Assembly: GCF_020184175.1 (NCBI RefSeq)
Contig: NC_065531.1
Span: 20,481,213-20,545,212, forward strand
Reading direction: 5' to 3'
Length of the DNA: 64,000 nt
DNA from: Aphis gossypii
Taxonomy: Eukaryota; Arthropoda; Insecta; Hemiptera; Aphididae
Every line of letters begins with the position of its first letter. Position 1 is the stretch's first letter. The notes under the pieces were generated by a model. That model was not told the origin of the DNA, did no database searches, and worked only from the letters and a program-made list of their open reading frames with translations. The translations under genes were made by a program, and so were the position numbers. Shown one piece after another: positions 1 to 13,400 of this stretch.

Positions 1-781
1 ATTTAAAATTCGTGATATTTCCTAATCCACCATAATTCATATAGGTAAAATATTAAACAACAATTAATGGGGTAAAGAAATTTATTTGTCTATTTTAAAA
101 AACAAAACTATAGGATAAATGGAATTATACCTTTGTATAGTTTAGGAAATAAGCTATTTCTAGTATTTATACTTGTTACACATATGCCCTAGTAGAATAG
201 AGTATAAACCATTAGTTTAATGAACTTTTTATAATTAGTTATGCTTTATTATAATATATTAATAACTAATAAGTAAATAACTAGACAAAAGTAACAGAAT
301 TCCTTAACATTAATATTTTTAAACTTATATTAGGTATGAATGTATGACACAGTGAGTTATAAATTGTTATTTAATTTATAGCACTCATGAATTTTAAAGA
401 ATAAAACCTACCTGTTTAACTTTGTAGTCTTAATAAAATTGTAATTATGAATATTAAATACTTAACTGTTAATAAAATATGTTTAATTTTAATTTTGGTA
501 GAATATATTATTACGTATGTATTAGGAATATATGGCTAAATATCAAGCCAAGCTAAAATATATTAGTCTTATGATCTATTATTATTTGTTAATTATAATT
601 TATAATATACATTTATGATGGGATAATGGGTTTTCCACAGTTCTTATTTAAAAATATCTTATTATTATTAATGTATTCATATATGTTAAATATTTGTATT
701 GTTGATTACTTGGTAAATATTAAATAATCAGTTCTGAAGCCTTATTAGTTATTTTATATAATTTAAATTACAATGTTGTAG
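1..781. other. AT-rich DNA left of the UBE2C exons; no gene seen
   Basis: Very AT-rich sequence with stops in every frame. It must be intronic for the UBE2C-like gene, because the first visible exon starts at a splice acceptor (TTGTAG, AG at 780-781) and lacks the N-terminal part of the family. I looked for an exon encoding the expected N-terminal helix (a RLQxEL-like motif) and did not find one, so the upstream exons are probably outside the window. Confidence 0.5.
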
Positions 782-2343
782 ATGTCATGTGATGGATCAG
801 TATCAGCTTTCCCAGATGGTGATAATCTTTTTAGATGGGTCGCTACAATTGTTGGACCTAAAGATACTGTAAGTTTTTATTCATTGTTAAAAATGTAAAA
901 AAAGAAAATAATCTTCAATATATTATGTTCTTAATGTTTTTAGGTATATGAAAATTTAAAATATAAATTAAGTATGGAATTTCCACGTGGCTATCCGTAT
1001 AAACCACCAACTGTTACATTTTTAACTCCTTGTTTTCACCCTAATGTGGACTTTGCAACTGGCTCCATATGCTTAGATATTTTAAAAGAAAAATGGTCTG
1101 CTATGTATGATGTCAAAGCAATACTTATATCATTACAGTCTCTTCTTGGAGGTAAAAATATATTTTATTAATTATTAAGAAGATACCTAATGTTTAATTT
1201 GCATGTGTATAAAAATGTGATATTCATTAAAGAAGAATCTTAAGAGAACATTTTATCCTTGTGTGTTGTGCTCCGTCTTGGATAGAATATAGTAAAAATC
1301 GTTTCATGGGGGTTGAAAATCACTTGGCTGTAGTGAACATTGTTATTATTTTTTTGAAACCAGAAGTCCAGAACTACATAAAAAGTTATTTGTTTAAAAA
1401 AAAAAAAAATTAACAAATTTTGAAACAATAAGATCTTTGTTTTTTGTATTAGTAATATCAACAAATTAAAAACGATATTGCACGTTCAATGTTCTCCTTT
1501 TTATAGTGTACAAATATGGTTGGTTGGTTGTTGCTTAACTTCAACTACAGCCATAGACACATTGAAGTGTCCTCTTATGTATAATGAGATGCGTTTCAGA
1601 ATAAAACATTAGAAATTATTGGTAGTGACACATAAAGTTGTTGGCAATCTAATAGCTAGCACATTAATTATTCTACCTTATTTTACAATATTACTTAACT
1701 TAAACTATTTTTGTTATAACCTTAGAATCTAACTAAGAAATTACTGAAATTGAATTATTGGAAATAATAAATTTATTTTAATTATATTTTTAAGTAATAT
1801 CAGAAAGTGACATAGTTGCACTGTGTCTGTTGTATGCTATTAGAAATATTTTCATGTATATTTTGCTTCATATAATTTTTAATGTTCTAATAAATTCTAT
1901 AATTTTTTAGCTTTAAAGAACAACAATCTCATTAATTATATAGTAATTTATAGTAAATATTATATTTAAAATGTCTTATACTTTTCCGTATTATTTTCAG
2001 TTCAATGTGGGCAAGATTAATTAAAAAATGCTGAAGTTTTAATATTATATTTTATTTGTTTATATGAATCATAATGGGGTAGAAACTAATATTTACACCC
2101 TCTCTGATTGTTTTTAACTTATAATTTGTAGAGTGAAGTTAGTTATCGTATTTTATTGTTGGTCTTTTGACTTTTCTGACTTTCAAAACTAATAATACAT
2201 TTGTTTTAATTGCATTTAACTATTTTACAGAGCCAAATAATGAAAGTCCTTTAAACGTTAAAGCAGCCCAACTATGGCCAAGACAAGAAGTTTTTAAAGC
2301 TACATTGTTAAGCACATACAAAGAATCTGAATCATCCCAATAA
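782..2343 (+). CDS. UBE2C: Ubiquitin-conjugating enzyme E2 C (UBE2C/UbcH10/Vihar type), 3' part
   Basis: Exons 782-868, 944-1151 and 2231-2343 (stop TAA 2341-2343) join in frame with GT..AG introns to give about 135 residues of an E2 UBC fold. The order of motifs matches UBE2C: SAFPDGDNLFRW, then VYENLKYKLSMEFP, GYPYKPPTVTFLTPCFHPNV with the HPN motif, and GSICLDILKEKWSA with the catalytic Cys. It then runs through YDVKAILISLQSLLG, EPNNESPLN and a short C-terminal tail ending SESSQ. UBE2C works with the anaphase-promoting complex to ubiquitinate mitotic cyclins and securin. The first visible exon begins at a splice acceptor, so the ATG at 782 is probably an internal Met (human has a Met at this point); the N-terminal extension is missing from the window. 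Assignment to UBE2C over other E2s rests on the SAFP/DNLF and EKWSA/YDV signatures. Confidence 0.9.
1152..2230 (+). other. UBE2C last intron (1.08 kb)
   Basis: Intron between the catalytic exon and the last exon, from a GT donor at 1152 to TTTTACAG at 2223-2230. It is AT-rich with short poly-A/T runs. I see no coding exon or recognisable mobile element inside. Confidence 0.7.
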
Positions 2344-2741
2344 ATTGTGTAATATAGAACTAATTTCAATGACTAAATTGTTTATTGTTCAACTTATTTT
2401 TTTTTTAGTTTTCCTTAAGTCTGCAGTTATCTTTAGGATTATTACTGTAAGCTACTTTAATCAGACGTCAGAGAAATTTAATAATTTTCTGTAGTTTATT
2501 ATACTATTTTATTCTTATATTATATTTACGCTTTGGTTTATAAGAAAATATGTACTTTTTACTTATCCTTTTTCTTACTATATTAGATGTATAATCATAT
2601 TTCTGCTTATTTAGCTGTGAAATTAAAACTACTTTATATTTAATTTATGACATGTACATGGGATTTAAATTATTATTATTATTCATACTCCTACTTTTAT
2701 CTGTTACAAATATGTGTAATATGTATTGTTTTTCTGGGTTC

Positions 2742-2747
2742 AATAAA
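2742..2747 (+). terminator. Candidate polyadenylation signal (AATAAA) for UBE2C
   Basis: AATAAA about 400 bp after the UBE2C stop codon and the first convincing hexamer in the 3' UTR. Inferred from sequence only. Confidence 0.45.
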
Positions 2748-3980
2748 ACTAATTATGAAATATAATATTCAATATACATGTCCCGATAAGTATATTTTTT
2801 TATCTAAATTATATAAAAGACATTAATTGGTTTAAAATGTTTATTAATGTTCACTTCAAAATTGGAATGAATGAAAGCTATTTCTTTGAAATGAGCTTTG
2901 TAGGGTAGTCATATTGAACTATTTTTAAATCATTAAAAATATACATTTTTGCTTAAAAAAAATCATTAAATATTCTTTAGTTTTAAATAACTAAAAAAAT
3001 TTCAACTAACAATATATAAAAATGAGTCATGTATTAAAAGATAAATTATTTATTAGTTGTATCCAAAATTATACAGTTTTGGCCTTCTAAATGATAAATT
3101 AGTACTACCTTGTCAGAAAACAAATTATTTTATTATTGCTTAGCCGTTTTAAAGTGATTCAGCTGTCCATTTCCGATTGACAATATAATAAAACTTACTA
3201 CAATTGATTGAAAAACATCTTACAAGAAAAATTGTTGCTTTGATTCTTTTAATTATATAGAAACATTTATAATTTTACGATTATGAATTGGTAGAATTAG
3301 ATATTTATTGTATAGTTCATCAGATTTTATTTAAATTATTTTTCATAGTGATAAAATTAAAACTTATAACTTGCATAGAACCTGGTCTATAACATATTTT
3401 TTAGATATTTAAAAAGTATATAATATGTCAATATGCAATATAAAACGTAATAATCAACATCATTTTTTTCCCGGTTTTTAAGAAGTACATTTTTGATAAC
3501 TTCTAGAATGTGAAAAAAACTCTTAAAAAGAGGGATTTATCGCTTAAAACGTTTATTTTAGCACATCGATTGTGATTTCATGTACGCTATCACACGCATA
3601 ACGTGTTTCGGTTTAACTCAACAGCCATCAGGTGTTTTGAAATCTTGTGTGAGCTGTGAGGCGGCCTCACACAAGGCCTGGATAAACCGTTAAATATATT
3701 TTACAACGAAATCGTTATCGCTCTGGAAAATACTGGAAACGGTACAACGTATTCTAAATTATTATACTTACAATTCCTCGGAAACTCAAAAAACGTCCAA
3801 GGACGTTAAACAGCTCGGCGATCTCATACAAGGTCCCTGGATGTGGCTGTGGGTAATGATTTTTACAGATGATACTGGGAACTCGGCCCGGCGCGGCGCC
3901 TTGGTTGAGTGGGGGTCCCGGTGTAATGTGTGAACCCATCATACAGGCCACAGACCCGAGGATTGCCGAGACCACAGTTA
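2748..3980. other. Intergenic region and probable promoter of the kelch gene
   Basis: Up to about 3540 this is AT-rich with no gene seen. From about 3545 to 4190 GC and CpG content rises clearly. The reading frames here are not supported as coding. This is most simply the promoter and 5' UTR zone of the downstream BTB-kelch gene. Confidence 0.4.
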
Positions 3981-4187
3981 ATTGAGCCGTTCGCGTCGTT
4001 GCCCGTCGGCTGATATTCGACGTTTTTTACTCTCGCGTCTCGAATCCCGACTCAGTCGACTCTTTTCGTTACCGGAGCCAAAGACGCAACATGTGCTTTT
4101 CGGCATTGTCGATCGAATATTTATTACGTTGTACATTATAGTGTTTTTTTTTTTGGAAATAATAAAATCCACTTTAACCCCAGCGAA
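3981..4187 (+). other. Candidate 5' untranslated exon of the kelch gene
   Basis: GC-richer block ending at a strong donor, GAA|GTAAGT (intron begins at 4188), about 300 bp upstream of the first coding exon at 4481. The 5' limit is a guess. A transcript would be needed to confirm that it is transcribed and spliced to the exon that carries the ATG. Confidence 0.3.
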
Positions 4188-4480
4188 GTAAGTACCTAAT
4201 TAGATTTGACCAATATAATATATTTTATCGGTGTACCTTTGCCTATACTTGCGACGTTGTATGTATGTTTATGTATTGGACTTTTTATACTTTTATTAGT
4301 AGTACACTATAAAGTTGTCGCTATAGCTGAACTATGTGTGATATTATTATTGAGCTCGTCGCTTTTATTACCGTCATTTAAATGTTATTTGTATTCTGTA
4401 TTTACACTAGGTATCAACTATCAAGCTTGAGTTTTTCTAATATACCCTATACATATTATATACGTAAATTTTGCCAAAAA

Positions 4481-7400
4481 ATGGAAAACAACAACAAACA
4501 CTCGCAGACCAACGGCTGCTTGCCAAGTATGTATTAACACATTATTCATAATTTAATTATTGTTTATTTGTTACTAAAAAAGAATAATAAACAAATAGAA
4601 TGATATTTTTATAGGATAATTTCTTGCCTGTGGCGACAAAATTATATAATAGTAGTGTAGGTAGTTTTTTTTCTGTATTACTAATTGGAATCAAAAATAA
4701 ACAATACAACAATTTTGACATAATTTAATGAGTATTGAATTCTGGGATAAAATTTACCAAGTTTGGATCATTCTCTGTCAAATCCTCTATCGACTATTTG
4801 TCTATGAAACATCTTGTCAATATTTGTTTTGCTGTTTTAAAGGTGTTTGGAACAAACAGACACTTAAATTTTATTTATTTGTAAAAATAGGCAGATATAT
4901 AAATAATTAAGATTATAAATTGATACAAATTTAAATTTGATACTTGATAAAAATTATATTTAACAAGTATACCTATTACATAAAGGATTAAAATTGTGTG
5001 TGGGTAATAATGTATGTATCTAGTTTAATGTATATCATATTTTACGGTTATAAATTATTTCCAAGTTAGGGTACCTATTGATGGTTAAATATATGTCTTT
5101 AATATTTTCAAAGTTATAACAAATACAAAATACATATATTTCAATTACCTAAACTACATAGGTAGTATAATATATTTTAAATGTAATAATAGTATTGATA
5201 AGTAGCTACTAAAAATTAATCATTTTATATATTATGTGCTTAAACAAAAACTTTATTTTTTATTATTAATTAATGTATACTGTTTTAAATTTACTTGTAT
5301 GTTTTTAACTGTCTAAAGAGCTTTCATATTTTTAACATGAACAATTACAAAGATTATATGTATTATATTAGCTTAACATTTATAAAATTTATTTTTGGTT
5401 ATTATGTAGGTATTAAATTTCAAAGTAATTTTTCTATCCTTTTGTTAAAAATACTTCTGTAAGTAGATAAATTTTAGTTGAAAATCCATTTATTTATAAC
5501 TATCAAGCAATTATTTTTAAAAATTGTATAGTAGTGTTAGATACTTGCTCCCTATGGTATATTTTTGATTTTATCCTTCATAAAGATTAAAATATCAAAC
5601 CAGTTGTCAGTTTTATTTTAATCCACTATAAAATATTCTACTTCCAAATACTCCAATATCCAAACTCTTTAATCACAAATTAGCACTCTGTCTCAATTCT
5701 TACCAATTTTCCATCACATTTGTAAAATTACTAAGATCTTTTTTTTTATTATCATTATACCTAAATAGGTACAACAAGCAAATATGAGAATAATTATAAA
5801 CTTAACTTTAAGACATTGGTCAGGAAAGCTATCCAATGATAAGGCCCTTTTGTCAAGTTTCGTTAGCAAACAGACGGTGACTTTAATCTTGAAAATCGTG
5901 ATACAAACGTCTTTAAAGAGAACAAGAAAATTGGCAAAAATTGAGACAGAGTGCTAATTTATTTGTGATTAGAGAGTTTGGGTATTGGAATATTTTATTG
6001 TACCTATTTATGTTTAATGATAGTAAAAAAAAATATATATTTTGGTAATATTACAATTTTTAGGTCAGGGGTTGCCAACGAGAAGAGACTCGCGAGCCAC
6101 CAAATATCTTAATACATTTGGAAGAGCCAAAATTTAAAAAAAAAAGGCCATATTATTATAATATATAATACATAAATTCATAAAAAAACTTTTTAAGTTC
6201 TTAGATATAATGTAATAGTTTTAACAGTAGAATATAAAAGTAAATATTTTCCCTTATAAATAAAGGTTTAGTTAGTAACTATATATATACAACTTTGCAT
6301 TGTACAAACATCAGTATACTTTAAAGTTGTAGGCGGTGTGGAAATATAGGCTTTTTTTGAGGCGATTGTCTTAAAACCCAAATGAGCGGGTTGATACCGA
6401 GCAATAGATTTAGTGCAAATAAAAGTATTATACAGTATACTCCTACTGTTTCTGATATCACATTTACTTGCATGATATAAACATTTATCCCACAATTGTT
6501 TATTATTATTTTAATTTATAATATTTGAGTATTTTTCTTGTTCAAAATTTAGTTAATTAATAATTTATTGTTCTATTTATATATATATATTTTTTTTTTT
6601 TAGAAACAATTTTTATAGTTAGCTATATTATTTTAAGCTATTGTGACGGAAATAATAGATTTTAAAAATAATGATATTTTTTTATATCAAACAAATATGT
6701 CTTCGAAAATATAATAATTTTTAAGATTTTAAGTTATTGCTTTGCAAAGTTAAGTAACATTATTGGTTCTAAAATTATGTGGTTTTATTAGTTTAATATT
6801 TAAAAAACACCAAAGTTCACACCTACTAAAGATAGAAATAATATCATGGACCTTATTTAATGATCTTAAGTAATTTATATTATTATTTTTTAAGAAATTT
6901 AATTTTACTGAAAAAGGTTAGACAATATTAGTAATTACCAATGAGTTTCATTAAAAAAAAATCAATTTTATCTCAAAACGATACATTTATGATACATTTA
7001 ATGATTTCTACCTAAAACAAATGATTGGGTGTAGCAGCATTATCAACTTTTTGTCAACAATTTAATCACACTACATTAATGTTAAAAATAATAAAATATA
7101 AGACTTGAAAAAACCGCATAAGTGTTAGGTATAATTGTATAGATCAAATATTCACCAATATTTAATGTTCAGTCTGTAACCATTATATTTTCATATTTGT
7201 AATTTTAATCAGATTTGTATTATAAATCATATCAGTAACACAAAATAGACTAATAATTAACAACTAATAATTATTTCTGAATATAATTTAGTAATGTACA
7301 TAATGATTCAATTCATTGCTTTATATTTAAAATATTGTTTTATTCTTGATACATTTTAAGTTATTACCTAATGACATGAGTTATATTTTATTGTTTTTTA

Positions 7401-10400
7401 CTCGTAAAAATATAATATAAACAATAATCTATAACATTTTATAATATGTTTAGCGGTACCTAGCACTTAGATAATAAGATTCTGAATTACATACGTCATA
7501 TAATACTTTTAGAAGTAACAAATAATGCAAACTTATTATTTGGTAATAAATCTTATAAATTATAATGGTATGTACTATGTACAAAAACATATTTCAATAA
7601 AAATACACTCTATAATTAATTTCTATTGTAATTTATAATAATCTTGAATTGTTAGGATTGTGATTTTGCTGTGTTGGTTGAATAAGCATATAAATTAATT
7701 TAAAATACTACTTTGACCTTAATAATATTTCTAATTATTATTACGCGAGACTATTCTCTGATGTTGTGTTATCGTATACCACCAATTATAACTTGTTCCT
7801 ATTAATTTGAACCTTGACTAGTAAATATGAACACTATTTCATAATTTGGTTAAGGTGTCTTAACAATTTGCTACGTAATTCGTTGAAACTAATCAATTTG
7901 TAACCTGCTCTTGTATTACATTTAAACTAGATGGTTACATATTATAGTAAGAAGTTACTAAAGTTACTTATACTACAGCAGGTCTCAGGTATTCATTTAA
8001 AATTTAGGTATATTTAGGCATGCCCACAGTTTTTCGTTAAGATCCAACACGAAAAATTAAAATAACATAATTTACACAATATTGTGATGAATCACGATCA
8101 TCAAATCTATTTCTACGTGGTTATACCCTTATTCCTCAGTTTCTATACTGTATGGCACATATATATTAATAGTTAATATTTTAAATCGTGTATTTAAAAG
8201 TTCCACCAAAATAGTAAAACAGAAACCAGTTTTCACTGAACAGTGGACACCTACTTCGTTACGTTAAAAATAGACAGGAATCCTAGAGCCTTTCTTTAAT
8301 AATTATTATTAACATTTTTTTTATTCTTTTAAGAATTTGCAAGCATATCAATTTCCTGTCCAGCAAAATTTTCCTTCTCGAAATTTTATCGTGTCTGTCA
8401 TTACCCTTTAATATATGTAGGTATTATTATGTATTCCCAATATGTAGTGTGTACCCACTATAATAGCAACTGCGTGGAATTTTTGTATGATAATTATATT
8501 AATCCGGATCCGCGATATTCGTGTTTTGAGCATATTTTGAATTGTAGAATTCTTGATTCTTTTGACATAATATGTAAAAATATCAACTATGTCTGGGCAA
8601 ATACCAAATGTAAATGTACAAGTATAATTGATAAATATTACCGATTTTATTTTAATATCTAATGTTGTGTTTATAGAATTATTCTTAGAATAAATTATTC
8701 AACTATTAATTTTATGGTGATGAATAACAATAATATTTTTTTATTGTTTTCGTTCATTTTTATCAATATAAAACTTTAAACTACTGTCGCTTAACATTTT
8801 GAACTTTTGAATGTGTTGGTATATAAGTAGTTACTACGATTATAGTATTATTTATTATCTTAAACGGTATAGTAGATACTAAACGTCTAAACTAGGTTAC
8901 TTACATTATTTTTATACACGACTTTTTTAATTATATTATGGCTTAGCACAGAAATGTTCTTTTGTTTTTTAATGTTTATGATGTGTTCGTGTACTTTTGA
9001 CTGTGAAGTTAGGATTCCTCGTATATTATCATCGTCTACTATGCGATGCAACATTAAAAATGTAGTTTTCGTTGTGTTTAATATTGTAGTTACGTGTATT
9101 TACGATTGACCTGTAGACTATTATTCTAGTGTTATCTAACAATTTAAAATTGAGAATATTATATCTGTTAAGCCTTATATATTTTAATGTTATACATAAT
9201 TAGTTGTCAATATTTAAAATATTATATTATAATATTAATTAAATGTAATTAATATTGGTTGATGACTGATGTACGACATTTATATTTATCCAATATTAGT
9301 AACATATTATAAATATTATAAGTATGTTTGGTTTTGTATATTTCATTAGAATAATAACATCTCGTTGTACAATATTAGGATGTTACTAATTTTTATTAAC
9401 CCGTATTTCTTTTAAGAAGTCTAAAAATATACAGCCGATATTTCGATAGTAATCTTATTATTCTTGAATACCTACCTATTAAGTATTTTGTTAAGACAGT
9501 ACATGTTTAATAGATAATATGTTAAAAGTTGCAGGTAAATTCGTTTTGTTTGAGTGCGTCATTTGAAAATCAATATTACGTTTATACACATAAACATAAA
9601 ATAAATATATGTAATATTAATTTAAACTAGTCACGATATTTAGGTACAAGGTCAATATCGAATAAGTAGATAAATAGTAAATAAGTAAATCCAATATATT
9701 ATATATTACGTCAGGGTCTAAAACTTAAAGGAAAAGGGACAACTTGGACAAGTCAATTTGTACACCTTATCTATCGTTTAAATCAAGGTTATTCTCTTTA
9801 CCCCACTACTATTTTTTTTTTATTGTAGCGCTTCTATTAAATCAATTCATCAACCCTTATATTGTCGTGTTTTGGCGTCATCAAAGTAGAGTTAACATTT
9901 TAAAATAAATAGTGATCAGGTCGTTATGGTATCATCCTTTTAGATCAATAAACTTATGTAATAATTTGTTGTTGTTGCTTATGATATATTATAAAATGTC
10001 ATTTTATCATGTTCAGAAATTAATTTTTGATATTTATCAATTCTTGTTTAAAAGTAGATTTCTTTGTTATATTTTAATCGTTTAAAAACTATATAATTAT
10101 TGAGTTAGGTTTGTAGTAGTTATCTTAAAAGTTTTCAAGAGTCCTTGATATTTGTTTTTCGACTTATGATACCTATCTTTTAGTTTATAATAGCTAATTC
10201 ATGATCTATCATATAATTTTTTTTTTTAATGTAATTTTATAGTATATCTAACATAGGTACAATATAATATAAACAATTACTATCAATTAATATGCACATT
10301 ATATTTTTATGACTAAAATAATTTAATGTTTATTTAAATATTAATGGGTGAATATTTATTTTAAATATGTAGAAAATTTAATTGAGTATTAATTTATTAT

Positions 10401-13400
10401 TTTAATTTGTTTAAATAAGTTTCAAAAAAAATTAAATCTATAAAATAGTTATTTTAAAAATAAGTTACTATTTATATTAGTTTTATATTGAAATTAATTA
10501 CAATTATTGTATTGAATAATTAAACTGATTTGAATTGTTTGAATTTCAGATGGTCATAATAACATAGACAAAGTTGCAGCAGACAAAAATATGAGTCCTG
10601 ATTTAAATGGCTGTGATACAGGAGCTATGTTTGTAATGGAAGATGAAGATCATCAAACGGTATTACTTAATACACTTAACATGATGCGCAAAAGTCGAAC
10701 ATTTTGTGATGTTATATTAAATGTAAGTTGAATCATTAATTACGATTATTTAACTTATCGGGCCTTGTTTAGTTTATTATATATTTAATTAAAATTTGAG
10801 TATTTTAGTTTGAAATAATTTACGCAATTAAGAATAAATTATAAAATTAGAATGGTTAAAATTAAAAAAGTGAATTACTAAAAATTTGACATGGGAATTT
10901 TTAATTTTAATTTTTATTGAATAAATTATTTTGTTAATTTGTGGGTTGGACGGGAAGTGTTGACTATTTTGAAACGTAGACCGACCACCATGAGTGTGTG
11001 TAGGTGGGCAATTGCGAGTTACACGGTCACCGTGCTGTGTTGGCCAGCTCGAGTCGGTTTCTGATGGAGATGTTTAGCACTGATGATGAAGAAAAGAAAG
11101 GTTCACAGCGAGAAGCAATAACAACATATACACTGAATGCCACTGGTCCACTCAGCGATTGTTCTGCTGTTGAGAAGCTCATCGAATACACCTACACATC
11201 TCGGTAACGCATTGTCGCTACCATTTATTTATCTTACTAACAGCATTACTTTCTTGACGTCTTAGTAGAAACATAAAAAAAAACTTACAAACTTATAGTG
11301 TTTACAATTTTGCTGTATCAAAATAGAATTATCAGTACCTATGTTTTCCATATAATAACTTACACTATTTTAATTCTTGGCACAAATAATTATTAGATAG
11401 TATAAATATATATTCCATAAAGTATAGTATTCCTATAAACATTTTTTAACCCTTCAGTATGAATATTAAATAGTTTAAATATTATGTTACCGAATAATAA
11501 TAAATTGTGTGTAATACACACAATTAATGTTCGACTAAGATTTCTATAATCAGACTACTAATGTGAATAGCAAACATTTTTTTGGTTTAATCTGAAATAA
11601 ATTGTTTTATTTATATATTATCTTACTAAAATAAAAATAAAGTATCAACAATTTAAATTCTTTGTGTTATTTTATTTTAAGCTTAAAATTATGTATAAAC
11701 TTTTTCTTTTATTCATTCAAAAAATAATATATTACTTATATATTATAATATATAACCATTTGCAATAAGAGACTTTGGGATGGGTGATGCATGTTTCAAT
11801 TAATTAATTAAATTATTACTCCCATTTAAAATTATTTTAATGTTTTTATTTAATAACATAACTTTCTAATGCTATAAACAAATCTGTGCTTGGGTATCTT
11901 TTCACATTTAAAATTATGGTCGGTGTTAATTTTTTTTTTTTTTCACTTAACTTTTAAAGTATTAAAAATAATATTTGGATTATATTTTTATTTGATTCAT
12001 TTTTTGTTTTTTAGTCTGGAAGCAAATGTTTATCAAGTAAAATCAATATTTCAAGCAGCCTGTTATTTAAAAATGGACCGTATTGCAAAAGAATTAGCTC
12101 GTTTTATGTTGAAATACTTAAATGTCGATAATTGTATTGAGATACGTTCTCTTCCTTGTATATCAACAAGCATATCTTTTATAAACCAAGTTAACTCATT
12201 TATATCAGCACATGTAAGCTTATTACTAATAAAGAAAACATTAGAATTACTTTTATATCTAACTTAAAATTTTAGATGAAAGAAATTGCTGAAACTTCAA
12301 CTTTCCTTTCATTACCATGCATACAAATAGAAATTTTAAGTCAAACAAAACAAGAGATGTCTCTGAGTACAGGTGATTCTGTATCTCAGCTAGTATTAGA
12401 TTGGATTAAACGTTGTTATGATGAGAATGAACCAGCAACATTCTTTAATGGTCTCATGGAAAAAGTAATATATTATAAACAAGTATTTGTATTAATTTTA
12501 AATCAATGATTTGTTTTTTAGACATATATGTTATACTTGGCATTAGATAACATATTGCAGGATTGTTCAGAACTTCCATCTGGAGAGTTAAGTGATACTG
12601 AAATTGTACAAGATTATAAAAAATTATCCAAGAAATCAACATCTATTCCAAAGGTACATATAAATACTAAATATGTAATTTTTAAAAATAATTATTATAT
12701 TTTTATGTTATTTGTATACTTTAGACTAGACGTAAGGGTCAACTACAACCAGCTAAATCTAGAGTATTGATTTGTAACCGTGAAATGCATGAACGGAGAG
12801 AAAGTTTTATTGATAGTGATTGGACTATACTTGGTGTTACTTGTGTTGGAGGTACTCTATTTATTCTTATTCTATCATTAATAAATCTTATTGTTATTTA
12901 TTTTGTGTTTAGAACATACTTTTTCTGCTTTGGCTTCACTAAAAGGTCAACTGTGTTCTTTGAGTATAAAGTTAAAACTTAATGTGTCAATGTTATCAAA
13001 TCCACCTTCTACTCAACCATCACCATTGCATAGCCGAGCTGAGTCTCAAGAATCATTGCCTGATCTTTATTGTGCTCTAGCTCACATGACATCTGGGAAA
13101 TGTGCTATTGGTTGTGCAAATCTTAACAACAATTTATTAGTATGTGGAGGTTATGATCGAATTGAATGTATAAAAAATGTAGAGTCTTATGATCCTGAAC
13201 AAAATGTTTGGGAAACTTTTGAACCCATGTGTGAAGCACGTGGGCGGTTTAATATAGCAGTATTGAATAACAAGGTTTATGCAGTTGGAGGATGCAATGG
13301 AACAACTGAATTATCTACAGTTGAATGTTATGATATGATTAAAAAAAAGTGGATTCCTGTGACTTCTTTACCACTTGCTAGATCAAACACTGGTAAATAA

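Larger units (their letters stand above)
4527..10549 (+). other. 6 kb first coding intron of the kelch gene
   Basis: Donor GTATGT at 4527, acceptor TTTCAG ending at 10549. AT-rich throughout. It contains a foldback element (5629-5997) and a hAT-end-like remnant near 6066. Several short open frames occur (for example 8429-8662) but none resembles a known protein or has exon-like borders. A long first intron in an otherwise compact gene is where enhancers often sit, but I see no specific site. Confidence 0.7.

Noticed and set aside
782..784. ATG at the start of the first visible UBE2C exon as the true start codon
   Set aside because: It follows directly on a splice acceptor and the family has some 30 more residues upstream, so it is most likely an internal methionine.
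8429..8662. 77-codon ORF in the first kelch intron
   Set aside because: Cys/Tyr/Asn-rich composition expected from AT-rich noncoding DNA, no splice borders, no recognised motif.
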